A stretch of DNA of 60,155 bases from an uncultured Ruminococcus sp. (GCA_902781565.1 CACZJT010000007.1:1-60155); one strand, 5' to 3'. Shown: positions 7,535 to 16,308, numbered from the stretch's first letter. Made by a program: numbers and translations. Notes: generated by a model from the letters alone, not told the origin.

Positions 7535-9280
7535 TTATTTGTTTGTCTTTCTGCCGCGGACGTATTTTCTTTCGCGGCTGTAATCGAAATACACTCCGTA
7601 GTGCTTGGGATCGCTTGGAGGGATTATCCCGCTGCGGACGAGTATGTCCTCTCGGTCGCCCAGCTCGATAGAGCGTATCTTTCTTCGGAGCGGGAGTATC
7701 TTGGTGGGTGATACCGAGAGTGTATCGATGCCGATGGCTAAGAATATCTCGGTGAGCTCGGGCTCGCCTGCCAGCTCTCCGCATATGCTCACCCATTTGC
7801 CGTAGCGGTGTATGGCGTCTGCTGCCATCTTCACCATGCGAAGCACCGCAAGGTGGTGGGGACGGCAGTATTTCTCCAGCCGCATATCCTGCCTGTCTAT
7901 GGCGAGAGCGTACTGTTCGAGATCGTTGGTGCCGATGTTGAAAAAATCAACCTCTCGCGCAAGCTCGTCGCTGAACATGACGGCGGCGGGAGTTTCTATC
8001 ATAATGCCTATCTCCACGTCCTTTGAATAGGCTATGCCCTGCTGATCCAGCTCGTCCCATACGTCCTGTATTATCGCCTTGATAGCCGCTATCTCCTCGG
8101 GATCGACTATCAGCGGGAACATTATCGCGAGCCTTCCGTAGACCGAAGCGCGGTAGAGCGCCCTAAGCTGAGTTCTGAATACATCGGGACGCTCGAAGCA
8201 GAGCCTTATGGAGCGTATGCCCATAGCGGGATTTACCTCGTCGGAGCTTCCGAGATCGGGGTTCTTGTCCGAACCGATGTCGAGGGTGCGTACCACGACC
8301 CGCTTGCCCTCCATGCGTTCGAGCACGCGGCGGTAGGTGTAGAATTGAAGCTCCTCGTCGGGGAAGTCATCGTTTTGCAGGTAAAGGAACTCCGACCGAA
8401 GCAGTCCTATCCCGCCCGCGTCGTTATCGACCACGTATTTGAGGTCGGTAAGACCGCTGATGTTGGCGTAAAGGTCTATCTCCGCGCCGTCGAGAGTGAT
8501 GTTCTTTCTGCCGCGGAGCCTCTGTAAAAGCTCGCGTTTTCTGCCTTCTTCCTCGCGCTTCTCTATCATGCGGCGCTTGGTGGCATTGTCGGGGTCTATA
8601 TAGAGTATGCCCGAATAGCCGTCCACTATGGCGTCACAGCCGTTATAGCTCTCGTTGAGTGTCTTTCCGAGGGCGGCTATGGAGGGAATGCTCATTGTAC
8701 GCGCGAGTATCGAGGAATGAGATGTGACCGAGCCGTAGCAGGTACAGATCGCTTTCACGCGGGTCTTGTCCAGCATGACCGTTTCCGAAGGTTCGAGATC
8801 GTAGCTGCAAAGAATGGTGTTCTTCTCGAAAACGGGGGTGTTCTCCGACTTGTTCTGAATGTGCCTTATGAGCCTTCGGGAAACGTCCAGCATATCGGCG
8901 GTGCGTGCGCGGATATACTCGTCCTCCGAATGACCAAGCTCCGAAGCAATCTCATTTGCGGCGCGGTGAACGGCGTAGTCTGCCGAAACTCCCTCACCGA
9001 GTATCATGTCTGTTATCTTCTCAACGAAGCCGTAATCCTCAAGGAGCATTTTGTGTATGAAGAATATCTCCGCATGATCCTTTCCGATGTTTTTGAGCTC
9101 CCGCTCGTAAAGTGCGTCAAGCTCGCCGAGCGCCGTGGAACGGGCATATTCGTACCTTTGAAGCTCCAGCTGCGGGTTGCCGACCCTGCGCTTTTTGACT
9201 ATCTGTTCATCACGCTGATAGAAGTGTATCTTTCCGAAAACTATACCGCCCGAAGCGGCTCTGCCCCTTATTCGCTGCAT
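7535..9280 (-). CDS. ptsI: Phosphoenolpyruvate-protein phosphotransferase (PTS enzyme I)
   Basis: A 581-residue enzyme I, close to the usual 570-575. It takes phosphate from PEP onto His188 (motif CYGSVTSHSSILA) and passes it to HPr. The PEP-binding C-terminal half shows GGIGLLRSEFLYL, VVVRTLDIGSDK, NPAMGIRSIR, FFNIGTNDLEQYALAIDRQD and the catalytic-Cys block VSICGELAGEPEL. GGGAG precedes the ATG. It has its own promoter (9403-9431) and is not followed by ptsH, so HPr must be encoded elsewhere. With hprK nearby it implies PTS-linked sugar sensing even though no sugar permease is seen here. Confidence 0.95.
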   Translation of the reverse strand: MQRIRGRAASGGIVFGKIHFYQRDEQIVKKRRVGNPQLELQRYEYARSTALGELDALYERELKNIGKDHAEIFFIHKMLLEDYGFVEKITDMILGEGVSADYAVHRAANEIASELGHSEDEYIRARTADMLDVSRRLIRHIQNKSENTPVFEKNTILCSYDLEPSETVMLDKTRVKAICTCYGSVTSHSSILARTMSIPSIAALGKTLNESYNGCDAIVDGYSGILYIDPDNATKRRMIEKREEEGRKRELLQRLRGRKNITLDGAEIDLYANISGLTDLKYVVDNDAGGIGLLRSEFLYLQNDDFPDEELQFYTYRRVLERMEGKRVVVRTLDIGSDKNPDLGSSDEVNPAMGIRSIRLCFERPDVFRTQLRALYRASVYGRLAIMFPLIVDPEEIAAIKAIIQDVWDELDQQGIAYSKDVEIGIMIETPAAVMFSDELAREVDFFNIGTNDLEQYALAIDRQDMRLEKYCRPHHLAVLRMVKMAADAIHRYGKWVSICGELAGEPELTEIFLAIGIDTLSVSPTKILPLRRKIRSIELGDREDILVRSGIIPPSDPKHYGVYFDYSRERKYVRGRKTNK

Positions 9281-9402
9281 TATCTCACTCCCTTAGACCT
9301 TGTGTACGCGGCACTCCGATTTCGTCATGCTTCGCGCGGACGTAGTGTTATAATCATATATGCGGCAGCGATGTTATGTAAAGCTTCTCATCTGCCGATA
9401 AT

Positions 9403-9431
9403 ATTATAACACATTTTGGTTATTTCTTCAA
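9403..9431 (-). promoter_or_regulatory. Promoter of ptsI
   Basis: On the minus strand TTGAAG and TATAAT are separated by 17 bases, with the extended -10 context TGTGT just before TATAAT. The transcript would start about 115 bases before the ATG. Confidence 0.7.
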
Positions 9432-9491
9432 GGGTGTCCGTGGGCGGCAGCCTTTTATTTACATTCTGTTTACATTTAAGGACGTGATAAT

Positions 9492-12014
9492 ATGACCATC
9501 ACCGAACAGCGGGAGAAAAACAAGGGACTGACAGACCTGCACGGTCCTCACGCGGAGAAGCATATGCGGCGTGAGCGGATAGCGCAGGTGTTTCGGGGAC
9601 GGGCTTCCGACGGGGCGCGGCTCCTGCTGCTCGGGGCAGCGGGAGTATCGGCAGTATTCGACGACCCGAAAAGTGCCCTTGTTATGATGAGCCTGCTCAT
9701 CGCCGAAGCGGGGGTGGGTGTGATCCGTGAGTGCCGATGCATAAGCATTTCCGAACGGATCACCCGCGCGGCTATGCCGAAGGTAAGAGTGCGGCGGGGC
9801 GAGGAGGGTGAGCTCTGCGAGGTGTGCTGTGAGGACATTCGCGAGGGGGATGTTTTTGAGGTCGGCGCAGGTGAGGTCTTTCCCTGTGACTGCGTTATCC
9901 TCGAACAGCGGGAGCTGACCTGCGACGAAGCGCTCCTGACAGGCAGTCACACGCTTTCGGTCAAGACCGCCTATTCGGGCGAGGAGCTTACCGACAAGCT
10001 CGGATTATCTTACATAGGCTACAGCGGGACATTTGTGCGGACGGGAAGTGCAGTCTGCCGCGCAAAGGGCAGGGGCTCCGAGGTATTCAGGCAGGCTCCC
10101 CCGGTCCGCAGGCGTTCCGAAGTCATTGTGACCGATGAGCGTTCCCGCCCCGAAAGGGTCTTCACGATGATATGTGCGGAAGCTTCTGTTGTATTTATGG
10201 CTGCTGCGCTCATACGCGGAGGGGCGTTATTGCAGACCGTTTCTCTTGCGCTGACAGCAGCGGCGGTCTGCATTCCCGACAGGCTGTCCTCCGCCGCCGA
10301 GATAACTTCGGCTCGTATAAGAGCCCTGCTTCTCCGCAAGGGAACGATAGTCCGCGATACCTCGACGCTTGAAAGGCTGGGCAGCATGAGCGTGCTCCTT
10401 GCCGACCACAGAGGGATAGTTGCTGCGGGCAGCCGTTCGGTCAGGAAGCTGTGTATAGCCGCCGACGGCAGCGAGTACGACTATTCCGAAGTGACGGGAC
10501 GGCTCACATCGGGCAGGTCTGAAGACGGCTATATGGCGTGGGAGAACAGCGCATTGAGCGAAACTATGATCTGTGCCGCCGTATGCTGCAAGGCAAGGCG
10601 AGTCCGCGCAAGGGACGGCAATTCCCGAAAAAGGCGCATGGTCTATGAGGGTCCGAGCGATGACGCGGCGCTTCTCGGACTTTGCTCTGCCTGCGGGATA
10701 GAGCGGGAGCTTCTTCTCATGAGCAAGCTGGGAGAAAGACCCTCCGAAAGCGGCAGTCCGTTCAATGCCGTGACCTGCCGTCTGACGAGCGGAGAGATAC
10801 GGGTCTATGCAAAAGGTTCGCCCGAGGTCATATTCTCCATGTGTGCGGGTGTTTACGGCAGTGACGGGACAGTTGACGAGATCAGACGGAAAGCCGAAGA
10901 AATGGCAGAGGAGGGAATGACCGTCACCGCATTCTGCGAGACCGCTGACGGGAAAACGCTGCTTCTCGGTCTGGCGGGAACTTCTTCGCCTATCTCTCCC
11001 GCAGCATCGGGAGCTGTCAGGGCGTTGCGCAGGATAGGCGTCCGCACGGTGATGATGACGGAGGACGAACGGGCGACCGCAATATCCACCGCCAGAAGTG
11101 CGGGGATCATGACCGATGGAAAGCGCTGCTGTACGGGTGCGGAGCTCGATGAAATGTCCGATGAGCAGTTCACGGCTGTATCGGGAGCGGTGGCGGTCTA
11201 CGCGCGGGCAGAGCCTCGTCACAAGGCGCGGGTCGCAGAGCTTCTCGGAGGTGCGGCAGTCTGTGGGGCTTCGGTGTCCTCCCCCGAGGAAGCGGCGCTT
11301 CTCTCGGAGCAGAACGCATTTATCTGCGCTCATTCCTCCTGCGGAGAGAGCGTCAAACAGTCGGCTGAGGTCATAGTCAGCGGCGACGGATTGTCCTCTC
11401 TTGCAGGTGCGGCTGGCTGCGGACGTGCGCTCTTTGATTCACTTCGAGGCAGAGCCTGTGTATGCGTTTCTTTTGCGGTATCTGTGGTTGGAGTATTGCT
11501 GATCTCGGCAGCATTCGGTTTCAGAATGCCCTTTGAGCCGACACAGCTTCTTCTGATCGCCGTACTCACCGAGCCTGCCGCAGCCGAAGCGCTCACGATA
11601 ATGCAGGGTTCGCACAGGCGGGAGGGCTCGGATAAAAAACTGATGGGGAAGTATCTGCTTCACGGCTTACTGACAGCGTTTTCGCTGCTTGGGTGCTATA
11701 CCGTGCTCCTGCGGACGGGCTCGCCCTCGCAGGCGCGGACGGCGGTGACGGCGGCAGCGGCGCTGTCACGGCTTATAACGGTGACAGGCGTATGCGGAAG
11801 CACGAGAATGCCCGTAAGGGCTGCGGCGGCGGTGCTGTTTTCGGCTGCGGCAGTTTCCGCGGCGGTATGCCTGCCGTTCGGAGCAGAACTCTTCGGTTTC
11901 GCACGGCTGACACCCTTTGCTGTGATAGCCACTGTCGTGACTGCGGTTCTTCCGACCGCGCTTTCGGGTATCGCGGCGATGATAAGTTACCGCAGACCCT
12001 ACAGGCTACGATAA
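9492..12014 (+). CDS. P-type-ATPase-like membrane protein with degraded catalytic motifs (probable pseudoenzyme)
   Basis: An 840-residue protein that aligns by eye along the whole length of a P2-type cation ATPase: actuator region, M4, P and N domains, hinge and C-terminal membrane helices. Family-like blocks are LLTG (150), TLERLGSMSVLL before the phosphorylation site, YAKGSPEVIFSMC (439-451, N domain), VAVYARAEPRHKARVAELL (567-585) and VKQSAEVIV. The catalytic residues are largely gone. TGES is TGSH (150-153), M4 PEGL is PDRL (262-265), DKTGT is DHRGI (305-309), TGD is TED (523-525) and GDGVNDAP is GASVSSPE (592-599). The frame is intact and codon use resembles its neighbours, so it is not an ordinary pseudogene. 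AAGGA lies nine bases before ATG 9492. A non-pumping sensor or scaffold role is possible; function is unknown. Confidence 0.8.
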   Translation: MTITEQREKNKGLTDLHGPHAEKHMRRERIAQVFRGRASDGARLLLLGAAGVSAVFDDPKSALVMMSLLIAEAGVGVIRECRCISISERITRAAMPKVRVRRGEEGELCEVCCEDIREGDVFEVGAGEVFPCDCVILEQRELTCDEALLTGSHTLSVKTAYSGEELTDKLGLSYIGYSGTFVRTGSAVCRAKGRGSEVFRQAPPVRRRSEVIVTDERSRPERVFTMICAEASVVFMAAALIRGGALLQTVSLALTAAAVCIPDRLSSAAEITSARIRALLLRKGTIVRDTSTLERLGSMSVLLADHRGIVAAGSRSVRKLCIAADGSEYDYSEVTGRLTSGRSEDGYMAWENSALSETMICAAVCCKARRVRARDGNSRKRRMVYEGPSDDAALLGLCSACGIERELLLMSKLGERPSESGSPFNAVTCRLTSGEIRVYAKGSPEVIFSMCAGVYGSDGTVDEIRRKAEEMAEEGMTVTAFCETADGKTLLLGLAGTSSPISPAASGAVRALRRIGVRTVMMTEDERATAISTARSAGIMTDGKRCCTGAELDEMSDEQFTAVSGAVAVYARAEPRHKARVAELLGGAAVCGASVSSPEEAALLSEQNAFICAHSSCGESVKQSAEVIVSGDGLSSLAGAAGCGRALFDSLRGRACVCVSFAVSVVGVLLISAAFGFRMPFEPTQLLLIAVLTEPAAAEALTIMQGSHRREGSDKKLMGKYLLHGLLTAFSLLGCYTVLLRTGSPSQARTAVTAAAALSRLITVTGVCGSTRMPVRAAAAVLFSAAAVSAAVCLPFGAELFGFARLTPFAVIATVVTAVLPTALSGIAAMISYRRPYRLR

Positions 12015-12711
12015 GCGCTGCGGTCGGGAACAGCTTTTGCTGTGTCCCGACCGTTATGCTTATCTTACCTTTGAATCTTCTCGCCGTCACGCTCTTGTCA
12101 GGGACGTACCAGTAATCGCAGGAATCCGAGCCCGTCGCCACCGTATGAGTGCGTAACAGCTTCGCGTGCATGAGCTTTGCGTAGGCGTGGTCTATGGCGC
12201 ACATATGCGGCATGATATCCATGTAGCCGTATTTTTTCGCGTACTCAGCAAGGGGACAGCCCACCAGCGTGAACGCTACGCCTACATCGGTATTGTTCGG
12301 GTTCACTACCATGTCCCATGTGTCGAGCCATTGCCCCTGCGCCTTTTTAGCCTTGACTTTTTCGGAGTGTTTTCTGTAGCTGTTATACAGATATTTCCTC
12401 AAAACCGAGAGTATCGTCGGGTTATTTATGTTCATAAGCGGACGAACGAATCTCAGGTGCCTGTAGATGTCATCTATTATCTCATCTATCGCCGCCCCGT
12501 CCATTCGCCTGTCCGAGGCTTCATAGTAGGAGATGAACAGTATGAACATATCGGGATTGTTCGCGAGGGAATTCTCCCTGCCGCCCAGATCCGGCGCACG
12601 CTTCATCAACTTCGGTCTGATCCGCCTGGCGCGGGCGGCTATCTTTTTCCATTCGGTAGGGTAGTGCTTTTTCAGATACCTAAGTATCGCTCTGTTTATC
12701 ATATCGACCAT
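11773..12711 (-). CDS. L-2-amino-thiazoline-4-carboxylic acid hydrolase-like protein, C-terminus overlapping the convergent gene
   Basis: The first 220 or so of 312 residues resemble the ATC hydrolase family (a ring-opening hydrolase of cysteine synthesis from thiazoline in Pseudomonas, but a broad and mostly untested family). Family-like blocks are CPLAEYAKKYGYMDIMPHMC and the cysteine-containing ATGSDSCDYWYVPDK. From about residue 232 the frame runs antisense into the 3' end of the P-type-ATPase-like gene and looks like random read-through (Arg/Pro/Ser-rich). TAA triplets in the two other minus frames at 12060-12067 would end the protein at normal length, so a one-base frameshift or extension is likely. 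It follows the alpha/beta hydrolase by six bases, so the two are cotranscribed. Confidence 0.62.
   Translation of the reverse strand: MVDMINRAILRYLKKHYPTEWKKIAARARRIRPKLMKRAPDLGGRENSLANNPDMFILFISYYEASDRRMDGAAIDEIIDDIYRHLRFVRPLMNINNPTILSVLRKYLYNSYRKHSEKVKAKKAQGQWLDTWDMVVNPNNTDVGVAFTLVGCPLAEYAKKYGYMDIMPHMCAIDHAYAKLMHAKLLRTHTVATGSDSCDYWYVPDKSVTARRFKGKISITVGTQQKLFPTAALIVACRVCGNLSSPRYPKARSEEPQSRQWLSQQRVSAVRNRRVLLRTAGIPPRKLPQPKTAPPPQPLRAFSCFRIRLSPL
12020..12053. repeat. Inverted repeat at the convergent gene junction
   Basis: CGGTCGGGAACAGC and GCTGTGTCCCGACCG pair around TTTT with a single bulge, six bases after the stop of the P-type-ATPase-like gene. It looks like a terminator stem for the plus-strand gene but is followed only by a mixed T-rich stretch. 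It lies inside the extended minus-strand frame. Confidence 0.55.
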
Positions 12712-12717
12712 TTCGGC

Positions 12718-13911
12718 TCACCTGCTTTTCTTGCTGTCTGACGAGACTATCCAGCCGCAGATCGTGTCGAGCGCCAGCTTTCCGTTGCCGACGTTGCAGT
12801 GGTTCTGTGCTTCCTCCTTGGCTGTAAACAGTCGGAACGTAAGGCTCTTGGTGTTCGTCAGCATATCTATCTCCCTGTCAACCAGGTGATAGTCGATGAA
12901 GTGATCCTCGCTCGCCCCCAGTATGAGCATATCCTGCTTTATCCGCTTTGCGACGGGTGCAAGGTCATATAGCTTCAGCTTTCGGGCGTAATCGTAGGCA
13001 TCCTCTGCCTCGTAGGCGAAGCAGCCGTGTTTCAAGCCCCAGTCGATGACGGGCTCTTTCCGAGCTTTTTTGTTAAAGATGAAGTTTATGACGGGTCTTG
13101 CTTTAAGTGCCATAAGAACATGGAACGCCTTTTGTAGTATCGGCTTCTGCATACCGATTATTACGTCCTGAAAGCAGGGGAACACCGACCACGCGACTAC
13201 CTTTGTGATGCGCTTATCGAACGCCGCCGCTCTGGGCGCCAGATAGCCGCCCAGCGATATTCCGACTATGCATACATCGTTCAGCCTGAAGTGATCGAGC
13301 ACCGCTTTGACGGGCTGCTCCCACCTGTGGGTGAAGTGCATACCCTGAACGCGCATAACGCCGCCCTGACCGGGACCCTCGAACATATACACCTCGAAGC
13401 CCTGTTCCTGCAAATAGAGCAGGGAGAACAGGAACTCCTCGAAATAACTGTCATTCCCGCCGTGAAGAAGTATCGTGCCTTTACTTTTACCCTCGGGCTT
13501 GACGTGCATGACGGGGAGCTTCACATTCTTGAATGGCACTTCCGTAAGCTCTATCCGCGCATTCTCGCCCTCAAAATAGTCGGCATAATACTCATAGAAC
13601 AGCTTTGTTGCAAGCTCGTAGTATTTCTTTTTGTCGGGGTCGCCGTCGTACATGAAGAACTCGCTCATACGGTAGTAGGCTATGGCGTTGCCGACACGCT
13701 CCTCATGCATTGCTGTATCTCCCAGCTTTATCAGCTCACGCTTCCAGTCGGCGCTCGTTTTGATCTTTGCAGCTATAGGCTTCACGTCCTCTAACCTTCC
13801 GCCATCCCAGTTTATAACGCGGTTGAGCTGATAGTCGAAATTTCGTTCGCTGTTTAGCTTGTACACGCCCTTTTTCAGCGTAACAGGCTGTGTTATGTCA
13901 TATTTTTCCAT
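12718..13911 (-). CDS. Alpha/beta hydrolase with N-terminal helical extension
   Basis: A 397-residue hydrolase. An N-terminal mostly helical region of about 140 residues precedes an alpha/beta core with TILLHGGNDS (oxyanion region), VYMFEGPGQGG and the nucleophile elbow VGISLGGYLAPRAA (Ser in G-I-S-L-G). A late LGASEDHFIDYH segment probably supplies the acid, and AQNHCNVGN the His. This layout resembles FrsA / dihydropseudooxynicotine-hydrolase-type enzymes. The substrate is unknown. The frame is open to 13995, but GGAGG placed before ATG 13911 and a promoter at 13955-13983 fix the start. It forms a two-gene unit with the ATC-hydrolase-like gene. Confidence 0.85.
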   Translation of the reverse strand: MEKYDITQPVTLKKGVYKLNSERNFDYQLNRVINWDGGRLEDVKPIAAKIKTSADWKRELIKLGDTAMHEERVGNAIAYYRMSEFFMYDGDPDKKKYYELATKLFYEYYADYFEGENARIELTEVPFKNVKLPVMHVKPEGKSKGTILLHGGNDSYFEEFLFSLLYLQEQGFEVYMFEGPGQGGVMRVQGMHFTHRWEQPVKAVLDHFRLNDVCIVGISLGGYLAPRAAAFDKRITKVVAWSVFPCFQDVIIGMQKPILQKAFHVLMALKARPVINFIFNKKARKEPVIDWGLKHGCFAYEAEDAYDYARKLKLYDLAPVAKRIKQDMLILGASEDHFIDYHLVDREIDMLTNTKSLTFRLFTAKEEAQNHCNVGNGKLALDTICGWIVSSDSKKSR

Positions 13912-13954
13912 GATGTACCTCCGAAACACAGTATGGTTATCTATGTCTAACTCT

Positions 13955-13983
13955 ATTGTATCACAAAACAAACGTGATTTCAA
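13955..13983 (-). promoter_or_regulatory. Promoter of the alpha/beta hydrolase unit
   Basis: Minus strand TTGAAA, 17-base spacer, TACAAT, with TGTGA before the -10 box (extended -10). Confidence 0.75.
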
Positions 13984-14000
13984 GTACATATGCAAAAATT

Positions 14001-14040
14001 TACAAAAAAGCGGTGAGCCATCAAAATGAAAGGCTCACCT
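14001..14040 (-). terminator. Terminator of the nfnA-nfnB-like operon
   Basis: GGTGAGCC / GGCTCACC stem (14012-14019 and 14032-14039) followed on the minus strand by GCTTTTTTG, 25 bases after the stop of the glutamate-synthase-like gene. Confidence 0.8.
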
Positions 14041-14065
14041 CCGAATACTATTCTGTTCTGTATAT

Positions 14066-15478
14066 TCAGTCTGCGTTTTTTCCGCTGAGATAGTCGTCAA
14101 TGGAAGCCGCAGCCTTCTTTCCCGCGCCCATAGCGAGAATTACCGTAGCCGCGCCCGTTACTGCGTCGCCACCCGCATAAACGCCGACCTTTGTGGTGCG
14201 GTTTGTCTCCTCGTTGACGATCAGGCAGCCGCGCCTGTCGGCTTCGATGTCGGGAGCCGTGCGGTGTATCAGCGGATTAGGCGAAGTCCCCAGCGCCATG
14301 ATGACCGTATCCACGTCAAGATCAAACTCGCTGCCCTCTATCACCGAGGGGCTTCTTCTGCCCGAAGCGTCGGGCTCTCCCAGCTGCATTTTCACGCACT
14401 TTATACCCGTAACTCTGCCGTCCTCACTGCCCGTTACCTTGACGGGATTTGTGAGCAGCATGAACTCAATGCCTTCCTCTATGGCGTGGTGTACCTCCTC
14501 CTTGCGGGCGGGAAGCTCTTCCATCGAGCGGCGGTAGATGATGTAGACCTTCTCCGCCCCGAGTCTCATAGCCGAACGCGCCGAGTCCATAGCCACATTT
14601 CCGCCGCCGACTACCGCAACGACCTTTCCGTGCTTGATAGGGGTGTCGTATTCGTCAAGGTAGGCTTTCATGAGGTTAGTTCTCGTCAGGAACTCGTTCG
14701 CCGAATAAACGCCCACAAGTCCCTCACCCTCGATACCCATGAACCGCGGCAGACCCGCACCCGAGCCCACGAATACCGCTTCGTAGCCGTCAGACATTAT
14801 CTCATCTATGGAAAGCACCCTGCCGATGACCATGTTCGTCATGATGTTCACGCCGAGAGCTTTGAGTCCGTCTATCTCATGCTGAACGATAGCCTTCGGG
14901 AGCCTGAACTCGGGAATGCCGTACATCAGCACTCCGCCCGCAGTATGGAACGCCTCGAAGATAGTTACCTCATACCCGAGCTTCGCGAGATCGCCCGCGC
15001 AGGTAAGTCCCGCAGGCCCCGCGCCTATCACCGCGACCTTGTGTCCGTTGGAAGCAGGCTTCTCGGTCTTCGGAGCTTCATCGGGGTGGTTCATGGCATA
15101 GTCGGCGCAGAAGCGCTCCAGTCTTCCGATCGCTACAGGCTCGTCCTTTTTGCCGCGGACGCATTTGCTCTCGCACTGTCTTTCCTGGGGACATACTCTG
15201 CCCGAAACGGCGGGAAGGCTGTTGGTGCCGCGAATTATCGCGTATGCGCCGATGAAGTCGCCTTCGCGTATTTTTGCAAGAAAATCGGGTATCCTGACGC
15301 TGACTGGACAGCCGCTCACACAGGGACGTGTAGAGCAGTTGAGACAGCGGGTCGCTTCGTTCATAGCCTCCGCTTCGGTGTAGCCGAGACAAACTTCCTT
15401 GAAATTCCGCGCTCTGACAGCAGGCTCCTGCTCGGTCACGGGAGTTTTCGTTTTCTGCATATTGGGCTTGTACGCCAT
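14066..15478 (-). CDS. Glutamate synthase small-subunit-like FAD/Fe-S oxidoreductase (NfnB-like)
   Basis: A 470-residue flavoprotein. The N-terminal ferredoxin-like part has cysteines in CLNCSTRPCVSGCPV and CPQERQCESKC for two [4Fe-4S] clusters. Two dinucleotide folds follow: GHKVAVIGAGPAGLTCAGDLA (FAD) and VVAVVGGGNVAMDSARSAMR (NADPH). Annotation pipelines call it GltA / glutamate synthase small subunit. It is fused by a TAATG overlap to a ferredoxin-NADP-reductase-like partner and no large glutamate synthase subunit is present. The pair is therefore more likely NfnAB, the bifurcating NADH-dependent reduced ferredoxin:NADP+ oxidoreductase of Clostridia (inference from pairing). The start at 15478 is set by that overlap. 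Confidence 0.87.
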   Translation of the reverse strand: MAYKPNMQKTKTPVTEQEPAVRARNFKEVCLGYTEAEAMNEATRCLNCSTRPCVSGCPVSVRIPDFLAKIREGDFIGAYAIIRGTNSLPAVSGRVCPQERQCESKCVRGKKDEPVAIGRLERFCADYAMNHPDEAPKTEKPASNGHKVAVIGAGPAGLTCAGDLAKLGYEVTIFEAFHTAGGVLMYGIPEFRLPKAIVQHEIDGLKALGVNIMTNMVIGRVLSIDEIMSDGYEAVFVGSGAGLPRFMGIEGEGLVGVYSANEFLTRTNLMKAYLDEYDTPIKHGKVVAVVGGGNVAMDSARSAMRLGAEKVYIIYRRSMEELPARKEEVHHAIEEGIEFMLLTNPVKVTGSEDGRVTGIKCVKMQLGEPDASGRRSPSVIEGSEFDLDVDTVIMALGTSPNPLIHRTAPDIEADRRGCLIVNEETNRTTKVGVYAGGDAVTGAATVILAMGAGKKAAASIDDYLSGKNAD

Positions 15479-16308
15479 TATCTCACACCTCCCGTAAGTC
15501 TGCAAACGTGGGCTTTTTCTTCTTCCTTGTATGTGGAATTTCTTCTCATAAGCTCGTCGAAATCGACCTTATGACCGTCAAAATCGGGACCGTCTACGCA
15601 GGCGTATCTTGTCACCCCGTCAACTGTGACGCGGCAGCAGCCGCACATTCCCGTTCCGTCTATCATTATGGGATTGAGCGAAACGAGGGTCTTTACCCCG
15701 AAAGGCTCCGTGGTCTTGCAGACGAATTTCATCATGGGTACGGGTCCTATGGCGATGACGAGGTCGAAATGCTTTCCACCCTCAATAAGCGATCTCAGCT
15801 TGTCGGTGACAAAGCCGTGGAAGCCCGCGGAGCCGTCATCGGTGCAGAGGTGGAAGCCCGTGGAAACGGCGTTCATCTCATCTTCGAGTATCACAAGCTC
15901 TTTGCTTCGGAAGCCCGCGATGAGCTGAACGTCTACCCCCGCATTAAAAAGCGCCTTAGCCTGCGGAAAAGCGATAGCACAGCCGACGCCGCCGCCGACC
16001 ACCGCAACACTTTTGACCTCACCATATTCGGTAGCCGTTCCGAGAGGTCCGACTACGTCGAGAATGCTGTCTCCCTCGTTCAGCGCCGCGAGTTTCATGG
16101 TAGAGCCGCCGACGGTCTGACATACTATCGTTATAGTGCCTTTTTCCCTGTCATAGTCCGAGATCGTGAGGGGGATGCGCTCGCCCGTTTCGTCCGTCCT
16201 GTAGATAATGAACTGTCCCGGGAGCGCTTTCTTTGCGATGAAAGGCGCGTCGATCACCATGAGCACTACCGAGTCGTTCAGCTGTTTTCTTTTAAGTATC
16301 TTAAACAC
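15478..16308 (-). CDS. Ferredoxin-NADP+ reductase-like subunit (NfnA-like; sulfide/dihydroorotate dehydrogenase-like)
   Basis: A 276-residue protein of the ferredoxin reductase / PyrK family: an N-terminal FAD-binding barrel (ALPGQFIIYR, ERIPLTISDY), an NAD-binding domain (SVAVVGGGVGCAIAFPQAKAL) and a C-terminal [2Fe-2S] site with DGTGMCGCCRVTV and YACVDGPDFDG. It forms the NAD-reducing half of an NfnAB-like complex that balances NADH, NADPH and reduced ferredoxin during fermentation. It is the first gene of the operon, with a strong promoter at 16344-16372, and shares one base with the next gene. A role with sulfide cannot be excluded from sequence. Confidence 0.87.
   Translation of the reverse strand: MFKILKRKQLNDSVVLMVIDAPFIAKKALPGQFIIYRTDETGERIPLTISDYDREKGTITIVCQTVGGSTMKLAALNEGDSILDVVGPLGTATEYGEVKSVAVVGGGVGCAIAFPQAKALFNAGVDVQLIAGFRSKELVILEDEMNAVSTGFHLCTDDGSAGFHGFVTDKLRSLIEGGKHFDLVIAIGPVPMMKFVCKTTEPFGVKTLVSLNPIMIDGTGMCGCCRVTVDGVTRYACVDGPDFDGHKVDFDELMRRNSTYKEEEKAHVCRLTGGVR

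Noticed and set aside
10227..11333. 368-codon frame antisense to the P-type-ATPase-like gene
   Set aside because: Arg/Cys/His-rich random composition, no start signal, and the plus-strand protein has clear pump-like structure.
9492..12014. P-type-ATPase-like gene as a frameshifted pseudogene
   Set aside because: The frame is unbroken for 840 codons and similarity to the family runs along its whole length in one frame.
14264..15574. Long plus-strand frame opposite the NfnB-like gene
   Set aside because: Shadow of the flavoprotein gene, whose Fe-S and FAD motifs are intact on the minus strand.
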